IMG/VR virus record: IMGVR_UViG_3300034023_000501
Span: 1-56,247 of that record
Reading direction: 5' to 3' (one strand)
DNA length: 56,247 bases
Source of the DNA: a virus
Shown here: positions 39,025 through 47,624 of the stretch, one piece after another
Position numbering within the stretch: position 1 is the first letter of the stretch
How the letters are laid out: each line of letters starts with the position of its first letter
The notes under the pieces: generated by a model
The model's database searches: none
What the model saw: only the letters and a program-made list of their open reading frames with translations
Told to the model about the DNA's origin: nothing
Position numbers and translations under genes: made by a program

Positions 39025-40929
39025 TTAGTACTGATACCAAATGTCGCCATCAATTCCGCCAAAAGGTGCTGATGTTGATACATAACGAGTTCCAACTGCA
39101 TTGGTTCCTATAACATTTCCAGCACTTACAGAAAGTGGGCCATTCAATATTCCGCCAGCAACAGTTAGTGCTTTAGCGCCATTGACATATAAGTCTTTGT
39201 TTGGCATAACATAACGGGTACCATCATACACAAGTTTTGCTTCACCTGTATTACCTAACATCAAAGTACCTGAAGTTGTTCCAAGTTCTGTATAATGAAC
39301 CGTAACTTGAACGGAATCAAGTGCTACAGTTGCTACACCAACTTCCCAATCATAAGTTTCGGCATATATTCTAATGCCAATACCTTGAGGTCCATTGACT
39401 GAAGAAGGACTTAGGTTATAACCCCATGTTGAATTGACTCCACCAAAAGTAATTATCCCACCAGGAGCAGCAATAAACTGCTGTTGATAATACTGATTAG
39501 AAGTTGCACTTGGAATAACCATTGATGCAATAAGAAACACATCAACTGAACCACCGGTTACATAATTAGTAATATTGACGGTTACACCAGTAATAGTCGC
39601 ATCAGTTGGAATAGCAAATGCGCTAGTATGAAGTTCAATTGACGGTGTTTGATATAAAGCTGAAAGATTGTTTGATGCAACGGGTCCATTTGGACCGCCA
39701 AGAGCATTCGCAGCATTCGCCCAATCACCGGCATCGATAACTTGTGTCATGAACTGAGATGCAGTTTGTGGTGTCCCCAGACCATTGCCTAATATAGTCA
39801 AGGTATCTGACATCGTATCACCATCTTTTCGAACATAATCAGACGGGTCATAAGCAGCTAAAGCAGTTTGTACGAAAGCGGTAGTTGCAACTTTTGTAGA
39901 ATTATCACCCGCAGTTGGAGTAATCGTAAATGCTCCACCTGCTAAGTTAGTATTACCTGAAATGTAGTTTTCGCCACTTGAACCAATAATCATTTCACCA
40001 TAAGGAGCACCCCATAAAGAAGGTTCAGCACGGAAACGTAAGTATTGAGCTCCATATAAAGCATGAGCAGTTCCGACTGATACCATACCTTGGTTGTTAT
40101 CAAGAAGTAAGGTATGAGCATCTCTCCCATAGTTTATCAAGCCTGGACCAGTTGGGTGTTCTGGTGAAGTAGCAATGACAAACATTCCAACATCAGTAGA
40201 ATCAACCGTTACTCTTAACCCCTCAGTGCTCCAACCAACATAAACTTTATTAGTTGATTGATTAATACCACCACCTTGTTGAACAGGTGTGAATCCTAAT
40301 GAAGAAGTAATGTCACCTGCTGATAGAACTACATTACCAGTATGTCCATTGACGGAAAGTACTTCATTTGCAGAACCATCAAGTCTATCCCAAGCAGTAC
40401 CATTGTAAATTGCTGTATCACCAACATACCATTGATTGATACCTGATAAAGATGTGGTTCCTTGAACTGATACTACCCAGTACTGACCTTTAGTAGGTGA
40501 AGCAGAGGGAGCACTTCCAGAAGTAGCATTCCAAGTTCCTTGATAAACGACTGCACCTACAACTGAAGTAGGAAGAAGTGAAGCAGGAATTCGACCAGAA
40601 CCATCAAGCCATGGCATATCAGGCAAATCGAAGTGGTCAATAACCACAACACCTGTCTTTCCATTGACTGATACTACATCTGAACCAACTGCATTTTCTT
40701 CACGAGATACTACGTCTATCTTATCACCAAGAACTGATGGAGTATAAAGAGTAAGCGTTGAACCATTAGGTGCAGAATACTGAGATGGTAATAAACGATA
40801 CCCATTCTGGTAGATTTCTACATTAGCCGGGTCGTAGTTCAATCCAGTAAAGACAGTTTGACCGGCAGTTGCAGTTTGAACATTTTGAGTCTTTAGGAAG
40901 TCGGGATAAGTTGTAACTCCGATATACAT
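39025..40929 (-). CDS. Tail fibre protein, 634 aa
   Basis: The N-terminal ~80 residues (QTATAGQTVFTGLNYDPANV, YQNGYRLLPSQYSAP) form an attachment-type domain shared with the 173-aa protein at 44498. Next come linker motifs VVSVNGKTGVVVI and LSVNGHTGNVVLSAGDI (the NGxTGxVxL fibre repeat), a segment VVYQGTWNAT also found in the collagen-like fibre, and a beta-structured C-terminus ending GIDGDIWYQY. AGGAA precedes the start, and a GATAAATA-like late site lies upstream on this strand. It is probably a side or tip fibre. Confidence 0.8.
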   Translation of the reverse strand: MYIGVTTYPDFLKTQNVQTATAGQTVFTGLNYDPANVEIYQNGYRLLPSQYSAPNGSTLTLYTPSVLGDKIDVVSREENAVGSDVVSVNGKTGVVVIDHFDLPDMPWLDGSGRIPASLLPTSVVGAVVYQGTWNATSGSAPSASPTKGQYWVVSVQGTTSLSGINQWYVGDTAIYNGTAWDRLDGSANEVLSVNGHTGNVVLSAGDITSSLGFTPVQQGGGINQSTNKVYVGWSTEGLRVTVDSTDVGMFVIATSPEHPTGPGLINYGRDAHTLLLDNNQGMVSVGTAHALYGAQYLRFRAEPSLWGAPYGEMIIGSSGENYISGNTNLAGGAFTITPTAGDNSTKVATTAFVQTALAAYDPSDYVRKDGDTMSDTLTILGNGLGTPQTASQFMTQVIDAGDWANAANALGGPNGPVASNNLSALYQTPSIELHTSAFAIPTDATITGVTVNITNYVTGGSVDVFLIASMVIPSATSNQYYQQQFIAAPGGIITFGGVNSTWGYNLSPSSVNGPQGIGIRIYAETYDWEVGVATVALDSVQVTVHYTELGTTSGTLMLGNTGEAKLVYDGTRYVMPNKDLYVNGAKALTVAGGILNGPLSVSAGNVIGTNAVGTRYVSTSAPFGGIDGDIWYQY

Positions 40930-40978
40930 ATGATAAGGTTCCTGTTATAAGAAAATTGGTATTAACACTATTTATCTT

Positions 40979-41515
40979 TTATGGTGTTGGAGGTAAAAAA
41001 GATTCATATGTCGGAAGTGAAGCAATAAAATCATCCGGCTTTGGAAAGATTCCATTTTGGTCAAATGTTGCTAATGCAGTAAAAGCCGTTTCCCATACTG
41101 AGTCACGCCACGCATTGAAAGCAACACTTTCAATTTGGAACTTTGTAACTGTAGAAGCAGTATATGAGCAAGCTGAAAGTAGATTATCATAACCATATTC
41201 TTTTGCTTTACTTTCCATAAATGTTGATATTCCAGGAATATAATCATCTATAGTTATTGCAACATTTGCTAATGTAACGAAGTTATTAGATTCATCTAAT
41301 ACTTGAATACCAGTTCCAATGGCTCTTTCACACATTTTTTTGTTGAAATCATCTGGAACTATAAAGCTAGAAATACTATCACTAATATCATCATGTCCGT
41401 TCCAATTTATTGTTCCGGTGAATATATCCGGAACAATTGAATAAGTAGTTTGGACATATTCTAAAAAAGAGTTTATGATTGAAACGTCTTTAGTTCTTAT
41501 TACTATATTTTTCAT
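40979..41515 (-). CDS. Probable tail fibre assembly/DUF4376-like protein, 178 aa
   Basis: The C-terminal helix region (FNAWRDSVWETAFTALATFD, ~133-152) resembles the AFRAWRDAVW segment of DUF4376-type fibre-associated proteins. The rest is helical and acidic. Position between two fibre genes supports a fibre chaperone or connector. The 220-aa protein at 50432 may be a functional counterpart. Confidence 0.55.
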   Translation of the reverse strand: MKNIVIRTKDVSIINSFLEYVQTTYSIVPDIFTGTINWNGHDDISDSISSFIVPDDFNKKMCERAIGTGIQVLDESNNFVTLANVAITIDDYIPGISTFMESKAKEYGYDNLLSACSYTASTVTKFQIESVAFNAWRDSVWETAFTALATFDQNGIFPKPDDFIASLPTYESFLPPTP

Positions 41516-41520
41516 TTACA

Positions 41521-44478
41521 TTATCCCCATACAGATACAATTGGTTTTCCTTCATATTCTTGAATAGAATATGAAAAAAACGATTCATCATCAATGTCAT
41601 TAGACGCTGGACTCTTCAGATTCAAATAAAGTTCTTCGTTAGCTTGGTCATAATAGAACCAAGCTGCACCGTTATACGCCCAAGAATCACTTGTAGTACC
41701 AGTATAAACGGGCCAATTTGTACCATCACTATGTTCGCACATATAAACACCAGCATCATATTTCAACACTGTTCCTGTAGAGTTTTTGTACGCTAATTGA
41801 ATGTAAAGTTTCTTATGAATTGTTCTTGTAGAAGTAACGTCGGCATTTTCCCAATACCCTACAACTTGAACTTCAATAACTTTGGTATAAACAGTATTTG
41901 CAGCATTGGGTATTAAAATGCTAGTTGAAATAACAGTATTATTTGCAACTCCAGTTAGAACAACACGGCCTTCAGCAATAGTCTTTTTGATATTTGAACC
42001 TGTCATTTTCCACAATGTTGCATTAGTAGGATTGAATGACAAACCAGATGGAGAAAGCTTGAAGTTTTCCTGATTGTTATACGTTCCTCTAATACCGAAT
42101 GAAGAATCCGGAAGTAATCCCATTCTTGCAGTATTTCCACCACCAGCATCAACTTGAACATATGAAGAAGCTGAAAGTGTTCCAGCAGTAATCTTTTGTG
42201 CAGACAAGTTTCCAATGTATGCATCACCAATAGCGGCTGCCGCAATATAAGTTGAGACATTACCTGCAGTGATTTGACCAGTAATGTTAGTACCAAAAGC
42301 AGCACCAACTGTTGCACCATCTTGAGGACGGCCAGCACCGAAGATTTTTGACCAATCTAAAGCAGCACCACCTGAAGCATCAAGTATGATGTTACCAGCT
42401 GGGTCTCGAATTGTCAATCCATTCGTATTGACTTTTGCTGCGTTTACCGAACCTGTAACAAGTAAGTTACCGTCAATGACTTGGCCTGGAGCAACCCATG
42501 CACCTCCATTCCAATACTTGACCATTGCAAATGTTGAACCATCGCTAATCGTTACTTCGTCATTTACAACTACACCCGTTGGAAATCTTGCAAGAACCGT
42601 AGCATTAGCAGTAGCATCACTCCACGCACCACCTGATGCATAGAATGAAGATGAACCGCGCGTTCCCGGTTGTCCTGATGGACCTGATGGTCCATCATTA
42701 CCTTGGATTTTTGACCAAGTGTAATCAGCTGGATTAGTACTTTCAACTGATGTCAATTTATTTGCAGCAAGGCCAAGATATGTTTGATTTGTCCATGCAC
42801 CAGTAGTAAACCCAACTGTTCCTGTTGAATTGTTTGCGTATGCAAACCAAGTGTACGTAGGAGCACCGTCAGCTCCAGGAGTTCCTGGTACTCCAGCATC
42901 ACCTTGGATTTTTGACCAAGTATAAAGAGCAGGATTAGTGCTTTCAGTTGAACTTGTTTGATTGTTTGCGATACCAATATATGCTTGACCAGTATTAGCA
43001 CCAGTAGTAAACCCAACAGTTCCAGTAGAGTTATCTGCATATGCAATCCATGTATACATTGAATTGCCTTGAGCACCAGCAGCACCAGTTGGACCAGTAG
43101 CTCCTTGAGCTCCAGTAGGTCCTTGGATTTTAGACCAAATGTAATCAGCTGGATTAGTGCTTTCAACTGAAGTTAGTTTGTTTGTTGCTAATCCCAAATA
43201 TGTTTGGTTAGTCCAAGCACCAGTAGTAAATCCTGATGTTCCATCTGCCGAGTTAGCATATGCAAACCAAGTGTAGGTTGTTTGCCCATTGGCTCCTGGA
43301 GTTCCAGGCACACCAGCATCTCCTTGAATTTTCGACCAAGTATAATCGACAGGATTAGTGCTTTCAGTAGAAGAAGTCTTGTTATTTGCTAAACCAATGT
43401 ATGTATGACCAGAAGAAGCACCTGTCGTAAAGTTCAATGTCCCGTCAGCCGAATTCGCATAAGCAATCCAAGTATACATCGAGTTACCTTGAGGACCTGC
43501 AGCACCTGTTGGTCCAGTTGCGCCTTGGTCACCTTGCATTTTAGACCAAGTGTAATCGGCTGGATTTTGACTTTCTGTTGCAGTCAGCTTATTGACTGCT
43601 AAACCTAAGTATGTCTGATTGGTCCATGCACCGGTAGTAAAACCAACAGTTCCTGTTGCGTTATTAGCATATGCAAACCAAGTATAAGTTGTTTCACCGT
43701 TGATACCTGGAGTTCCTGGAACTCCATCTTCACCTTGGATTTTAGACCAAACGTATTGAGTTGGATTAGTGCTTTCAACTGCAGACGTTTTGTTGTTTGC
43801 AATACCAATGTAAGTATGTCCCGAAGAAGCACCTGTCGTAAAGTTCAGTGTTCCGTCTGCTGAATTCGCATAAGCAATCCATGTAAACATCGAATCGCCT
43901 TGAGGACCCGCTGCCCCAGCAGAACCTGTAGTACCTTGAGCACCAGGAGGTCCTTGCATTTTTGACCAAGTGTAATCAGCAGGGTTAGTGCTTTCAGTTG
44001 GGGTTGTCTTATTGACAGCTATTCCCAAATAGGTCTGATTAGTCCATGCACCATTTGTGAAATTCACAGTTCCTGTTGCATTATCCGCATAAGCAAACCA
44101 AGTGTATAGTGTTTGACCTGCAGGACCAGGACCACCTGTTTGACCCATCGGACCAGCAGGCCCAGTAGGTCCTTGAGGTCCCTCAACAACTTCGTTGATA
44201 CCACCATCAATACGGTCCCATGTAGAACCGTTGTATGATATAATGTCACCTAAGTTCCAGAAATCAATACCACCAATGTTGAATGTTCCTTGAACGGCAA
44301 CTTTGTAGTAATGTCCTTTAGTTCCAGTTCCATTAGCGAGTGTTGGAGTATTCGTTGCTGCGTTCCAAGTTCCCTGATAGTTCAATGCACCTGTCACTGA
44401 ATCAGGAATCAATCCAACCGGAAGTTTCCCAGTATTATCAACTGCTATTGTGTTTGTAAGAGCTGTAAGTAATGCCAT
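41521..44478 (-). CDS. Collagen-like tail fibre with seven alternating modules
   Basis: After an N-terminal domain with NYQGTWNAATNTP, GPQGPTGPAGPMGQ-type Gly-X-Y stretches alternate with about 70-residue modules (YTWFAYANNATGTVGF, WSKIQGDAGVPGTPG). I count seven modules, four beginning TWFAYA and three TWIAYA, in strict alternation. The C-terminal ~330 residues form a distinct beta domain ending PIVSVWG. Collagen-like triple helices give long trimeric fibres. The repeats are similar at DNA level, so copy number may vary by recombination. Confidence 0.88.
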   Translation of the reverse strand: MALLTALTNTIAVDNTGKLPVGLIPDSVTGALNYQGTWNAATNTPTLANGTGTKGHYYKVAVQGTFNIGGIDFWNLGDIISYNGSTWDRIDGGINEVVEGPQGPTGPAGPMGQTGGPGPAGQTLYTWFAYADNATGTVNFTNGAWTNQTYLGIAVNKTTPTESTNPADYTWSKMQGPPGAQGTTGSAGAAGPQGDSMFTWIAYANSADGTLNFTTGASSGHTYIGIANNKTSAVESTNPTQYVWSKIQGEDGVPGTPGINGETTYTWFAYANNATGTVGFTTGAWTNQTYLGLAVNKLTATESQNPADYTWSKMQGDQGATGPTGAAGPQGNSMYTWIAYANSADGTLNFTTGASSGHTYIGLANNKTSSTESTNPVDYTWSKIQGDAGVPGTPGANGQTTYTWFAYANSADGTSGFTTGAWTNQTYLGLATNKLTSVESTNPADYIWSKIQGPTGAQGATGPTGAAGAQGNSMYTWIAYADNSTGTVGFTTGANTGQAYIGIANNQTSSTESTNPALYTWSKIQGDAGVPGTPGADGAPTYTWFAYANNSTGTVGFTTGAWTNQTYLGLAANKLTSVESTNPADYTWSKIQGNDGPSGPSGQPGTRGSSSFYASGGAWSDATANATVLARFPTGVVVNDEVTISDGSTFAMVKYWNGGAWVAPGQVIDGNLLVTGSVNAAKVNTNGLTIRDPAGNIILDASGGAALDWSKIFGAGRPQDGATVGAAFGTNITGQITAGNVSTYIAAAAIGDAYIGNLSAQKITAGTLSASSYVQVDAGGGNTARMGLLPDSSFGIRGTYNNQENFKLSPSGLSFNPTNATLWKMTGSNIKKTIAEGRVVLTGVANNTVISTSILIPNAANTVYTKVIEVQVVGYWENADVTSTRTIHKKLYIQLAYKNSTGTVLKYDAGVYMCEHSDGTNWPVYTGTTSDSWAYNGAAWFYYDQANEELYLNLKSPASNDIDDESFFSYSIQEYEGKPIVSVWG

Positions 44479-44497
44479 GTTGTTATAGTTCCCTTAT

Positions 44498-45019
44498 TTA
44501 GATTAGCCACCAACCACGAGTATCATCAATATAGATCAATGTCGTAGCAGAGTTCAAAACGTCAATAGTAACATCTTGTGCTAAACCTTGAATGTTCTTA
44601 CCGTTACGAGCAATTGTGCCGGTAGTAGTTCCTGATGCATTGATAATTCGAACAGTCCAATTAGGAAGAGGATTTGACGGAAGTGTAAGAACGCAAGAAG
44701 CAGTCATGACATATGTTTGTCCGTTTGTCAATTCGCCATTCGCTGCAATAAGAAGTGGTGCATTAGAAAATACTGCATATTTCAAATCAGCTTTATAACC
44801 AATAACTTCTATCTTATCATTCAATGCAGCTGGAGTAGAAAGAACAACTGACATACCCGTGTTTGCAGTATATTGAGACGGGTTTAGATGAACCCCATTC
44901 TTATACACATCAAGTGCAGTTGGATTGTATTGACAAGTGAAAGTTGTTTGACCGGCTGTTGCAGTAAAGACATTATGTGTTCTATACACATCATGAGCTT
45001 GTTGTCCAAGGAGTGCCAT
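44498..45019 (-). CDS. Small fibre-attachment-domain protein, 173 aa
   Basis: The first ~80 residues repeat the N-terminal domain of the 634-aa fibre (FTATAGQTTFTCQYNPTALD, YKNGVHLNPSQYTAN). The C-terminal half is a single beta domain with ANGELTNGQTYVMTA and ends DDTRGWWLI. It is probably a short tail-fibre or baseplate-attached structural protein. Confidence 0.72.
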   Translation of the reverse strand: MALLGQQAHDVYRTHNVFTATAGQTTFTCQYNPTALDVYKNGVHLNPSQYTANTGMSVVLSTPAALNDKIEVIGYKADLKYAVFSNAPLLIAANGELTNGQTYVMTASCVLTLPSNPLPNWTVRIINASGTTTGTIARNGKNIQGLAQDVTIDVLNSATTLIYIDDTRGWWLI

Positions 45020-45034
45020 AAGTTATGTCCTTAT

Positions 45035-45370
45035 TTATGCAGGAAGTGCTTGTTCAGCTGTTGCCAAGAAGCTAATAACTGCGTCACATGTTGCAGCAGA
45101 TGACTTGATACTAATGACATCAGTTTCACGTAAAGTAATCGGCTTGTCAAAAATCAATGATGTGCCTGCAGGAATTGTCAAGTTCTTGCCAACATAACGT
45201 GACCCGAATCCACCTTTGTTCAATGTAACCTGAATATCAACTGTGATAGTATTGATTGCATCAGTATTAGCAATATACAATGAATGGATAACACATTCAT
45301 AGTCAGCTGGACATGTATATAGCGGTGTTAGTGTAGTTCCAACAGCAATGGCTGCGTTTCTGAATGCCAT
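45035..45370 (-). CDS. Small beta-rich structural protein, 111 aa
   Basis: AVGTTLTPLYTCPADYECVI and AGTSLIFDKPITLRETDVIS suggest a jelly-roll-like domain. Similar short proteins lie beside fibre genes in large myoviruses. A perfect late promoter site is about 50 bases upstream on this strand. The function is inferred from place. Confidence 0.65.
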   Translation of the reverse strand: MAFRNAAIAVGTTLTPLYTCPADYECVIHSLYIANTDAINTITVDIQVTLNKGGFGSRYVGKNLTIPAGTSLIFDKPITLRETDVISIKSSAATCDAVISFLATAEQALPA

Positions 45371-45418
45371 AAGATAGGTACTCCGTACTTATTTGTTTGT
45401 TATTAAGAGATGATAAAC

Positions 45419-45426
45419 TATTTATA
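45419..45426 (-). promoter_or_regulatory. T4-like late promoter TATAAATA (minus strand)
   Basis: A perfect consensus on the minus strand between the 258-aa gene and the start at 45370, about 50 bases before that start. Confidence 0.55.
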
Positions 45427-45438
45427 GTTTTAGACTAT

Positions 45439-46215
45439 TTACCAAATAATGCGAACCATACCATCATTACCTGGACCACCTGCATAGTTTCCACCATTAT
45501 TGCCTGTAGTAGCACCACCTCCACCTCCAGCGCCAGGTCCAACACCTGCGGCACCGGAACCAGTTCCACCTACTCCACCGGTCGAATATCCAGGAACATA
45601 TCCACCAGCGCCACCATTTTGAGCAGATGAAGAAGCTGTGACAAAACCGCCACTAGTACCATTCACGCTATTTGTGCCAGAAGTCCCTCTGCCAGGTCTC
45701 CACCAAGTCCCACCACTAGTTGTAGGTTTTCCGCCATTAGCTGCAACTACAGTAGTTGTATTAATAGTTGAACTACCAGGTGTAGAACCTCCTGATTGGT
45801 TAAACGCTGGCCAAGCAGAACCCCCAGCACCAACTACACATGATAATACTTGACCAGGCGAAACATTTAGTGTTCCCGTCATAAGTGCTCCGGCACCACC
45901 TCCACCTCCACCTGAACAATACGGGTCTTTTTCAGAACCACCACCACCACCAGCTCCACCACCAATAACTACATAAGATATTATGTAAATCCCAGATGGA
46001 ACGGTAAAATTATACGTACCAGCAACTGATTGAGTCCAAGTTCCAGTTGAAAATGGTGGCTTTCCATAGAAATTACTTAGCGCGATGGTTCCCGAAGGAA
46101 CCTCGGCTAAAGTACGAAGAGCACTTTCATTTAGACTAGATGTTGCATAAGTCCCTCTTCCAAGTTGAGTATTGATATTGCTAATTGATATTGTACCAGA
46201 TGTTTGCAAAGCCAT
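45439..46215 (-). CDS. Glycine-rich fibre-tip-like protein, 258 aa
   Basis: The N-terminus (GTISISNINTQLGRGTYATS) resembles phage fibre heads with SISNINTELG-type motifs. The rest has a TYNFTVPSGIYIISYVVIGG beta segment and polyglycine runs (GGGAGGGGGS, GGGGGGAGAL), ending GPGNDGMVRIIW. It shares the glycine-rich sandwich design with the 38021 protein, so two tip adhesins may compete or combine. Confidence 0.75.
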   Translation of the reverse strand: MALQTSGTISISNINTQLGRGTYATSSLNESALRTLAEVPSGTIALSNFYGKPPFSTGTWTQSVAGTYNFTVPSGIYIISYVVIGGGAGGGGGSEKDPYCSGGGGGGAGALMTGTLNVSPGQVLSCVVGAGGSAWPAFNQSGGSTPGSSTINTTTVVAANGGKPTTSGGTWWRPGRGTSGTNSVNGTSGGFVTASSSAQNGGAGGYVPGYSTGGVGGTGSGAAGVGPGAGGGGGATTGNNGGNYAGGPGNDGMVRIIW

Positions 46216-46259
46216 ATCTAATTCCCTTTATATGTAAGTTTTACTTTATGTACGCTGTA

Positions 46260-46931
46260 TTAAGGTGCTGGTTGAATTGAGGCAGCGGCAGCGGCAGCAT
46301 CAGCAGCAACGGTTTCAGCTTCAGTAGCTGCAGTTTGAGCGCTATTTGAATCAGACAATGCTTGTGCTGATGCATTTGATGAAGTAACTTGACCTAATGC
46401 TATAGATGCTGCAGCTCGTGCAACATTAGCTGCATTTTGAGCGGCTTGAGCTGCGGCTAATGCAGCAACTGGGTCATTTGCTGATATAGCAGCATTTACG
46501 TCTGCTAAAGCTGCTTCTGCAGCCACTTTAGCAGCAAGTACATCAGCAAGTGACGATGCAACAATAGATTCAACTGCGGCTATAGCAGCCTGTCTTGCAG
46601 CTTCAAGAGCAGCTAAGTCAGTATCACGTTTGATTGCTAAATGCAAGTACAATGAACGAATAGCAGTATAGATTTCGCCATAAGTCATAGTGTTTGCAGT
46701 ATTATCACCAGTGTCTGGGTCAATTAGAGTAACTACAGTATCTTTGTTTGCCGGAGTAAAAGTTCCAAAAACATTTCCTAAATCACGGTGAGCTGCACCA
46801 TCAGGTAATACTACGACAAGTTCTTCATTGAACATGATTTCTGGATTTTGTCCATAAACATTCGAAATCGTAGCACTTTTAGCACGTTGATATGAAGTTG
46901 AATTGACATTAGATTCGTTATAGTTAGGCAT
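46260..46931 (-). CDS. Ala-rich coiled-coil structural protein, 223 aa
   Basis: The first ~100 residues look folded (FNEELVVVLPDGAAHRDLGN). Residues ~100-220 are an Ala/Ser-rich helix with heptad-like spacing (ALEAARQAAIAAVESIVASS), the kind that forms trimeric fibre shafts or tail-associated rods. It lies in the fibre block. No specific homologue is recognised. Confidence 0.68.
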   Translation of the reverse strand: MPNYNESNVNSTSYQRAKSATISNVYGQNPEIMFNEELVVVLPDGAAHRDLGNVFGTFTPANKDTVVTLIDPDTGDNTANTMTYGEIYTAIRSLYLHLAIKRDTDLAALEAARQAAIAAVESIVASSLADVLAAKVAAEAALADVNAAISANDPVAALAAAQAAQNAANVARAAASIALGQVTSSNASAQALSDSNSAQTAATEAETVAADAAAAAASIQPAP

Positions 46932-46943
46932 AAGTTTTTCCTT

Positions 46944-47588
46944 TTAGTTTGGATTAGTGTTTAGCGTTAGTGTATTTACGGTTTCTGGTGGCTTTTCTAA
47001 TAGATTAGCCAATTGTCTTTCACCAGTCAATAAAAAGTTTTCTTCAAATCCACGAATGTTTTGAATATCCTGATGCATATTCATCAAGCTTTCACGAGCC
47101 CCATCTGCACCAGCTAATTGACGTTGTAGTCGTTGTTCAAAATGAATACTTTCTTCGTTTTCAAACTCTTCACGTGAATACTTAGGAAGAGCTTTGAAGT
47201 GTTCATATAATTGATTAAGTTCAACAACTGCATCATTGATAAGTTTGTTACTATAAGTTAAACCCTCCGTCTTCTGTTGAATTTCTAACTCAGCTCTTCT
47301 TCTATCAAACTTATTCGTTTCTGGATTTGCAATCTTTTCTTGAAGTTCTTCAATATCAATGTCCATTCGAAGACGGGAATACTTTGCTTCACGTAAAGCT
47401 TCAAGTTTGGACATCATTCTTAAACCTATTGAACGATAAGCTCTTGCTGGAGTTATTGAACCTCCAATCACAAAATTTTCCGTTTGAAATTGTGAGTTTT
47501 CAAACGGAATATTGTAAAAAGCTTCATTTAGCTCAGCAATAATATCATTGACATTTTCAGTATTGATCGTTGTTGTTATAGAGTTCAT
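46944..47588 (-). CDS. Conserved helical phage protein, 214 aa
   Basis: The start is placed at 47588 (MNSITTTINTENVNDII); the longer reading runs into the next gene's stop. The ARAYRSIGLRMMSKLEALRE segment, the coiled-coil middle and the YSREEFENEESIHFEQRLQR region recall a conserved protein family of T4-like aquatic phages whose role is unknown to me. A late promoter site lies 29 bases upstream. Confidence 0.68.
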   Translation of the reverse strand: MNSITTTINTENVNDIIAELNEAFYNIPFENSQFQTENFVIGGSITPARAYRSIGLRMMSKLEALREAKYSRLRMDIDIEELQEKIANPETNKFDRRRAELEIQQKTEGLTYSNKLINDAVVELNQLYEHFKALPKYSREEFENEESIHFEQRLQRQLAGADGARESLMNMHQDIQNIRGFEENFLLTGERQLANLLEKPPETVNTLTLNTNPN

Positions 47589-47616
47589 ATTATGTTTATT
47601 AAGATTGTTAAAATTA

Positions 47617-47624
47617 TATTTATA
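47617..47624 (-). promoter_or_regulatory. T4-like late promoter TATAAATA (minus strand)
   Basis: A perfect consensus on the minus strand overlapping the stop of the 931-aa gene, 29 bases before the start at 47588. Confidence 0.55.
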
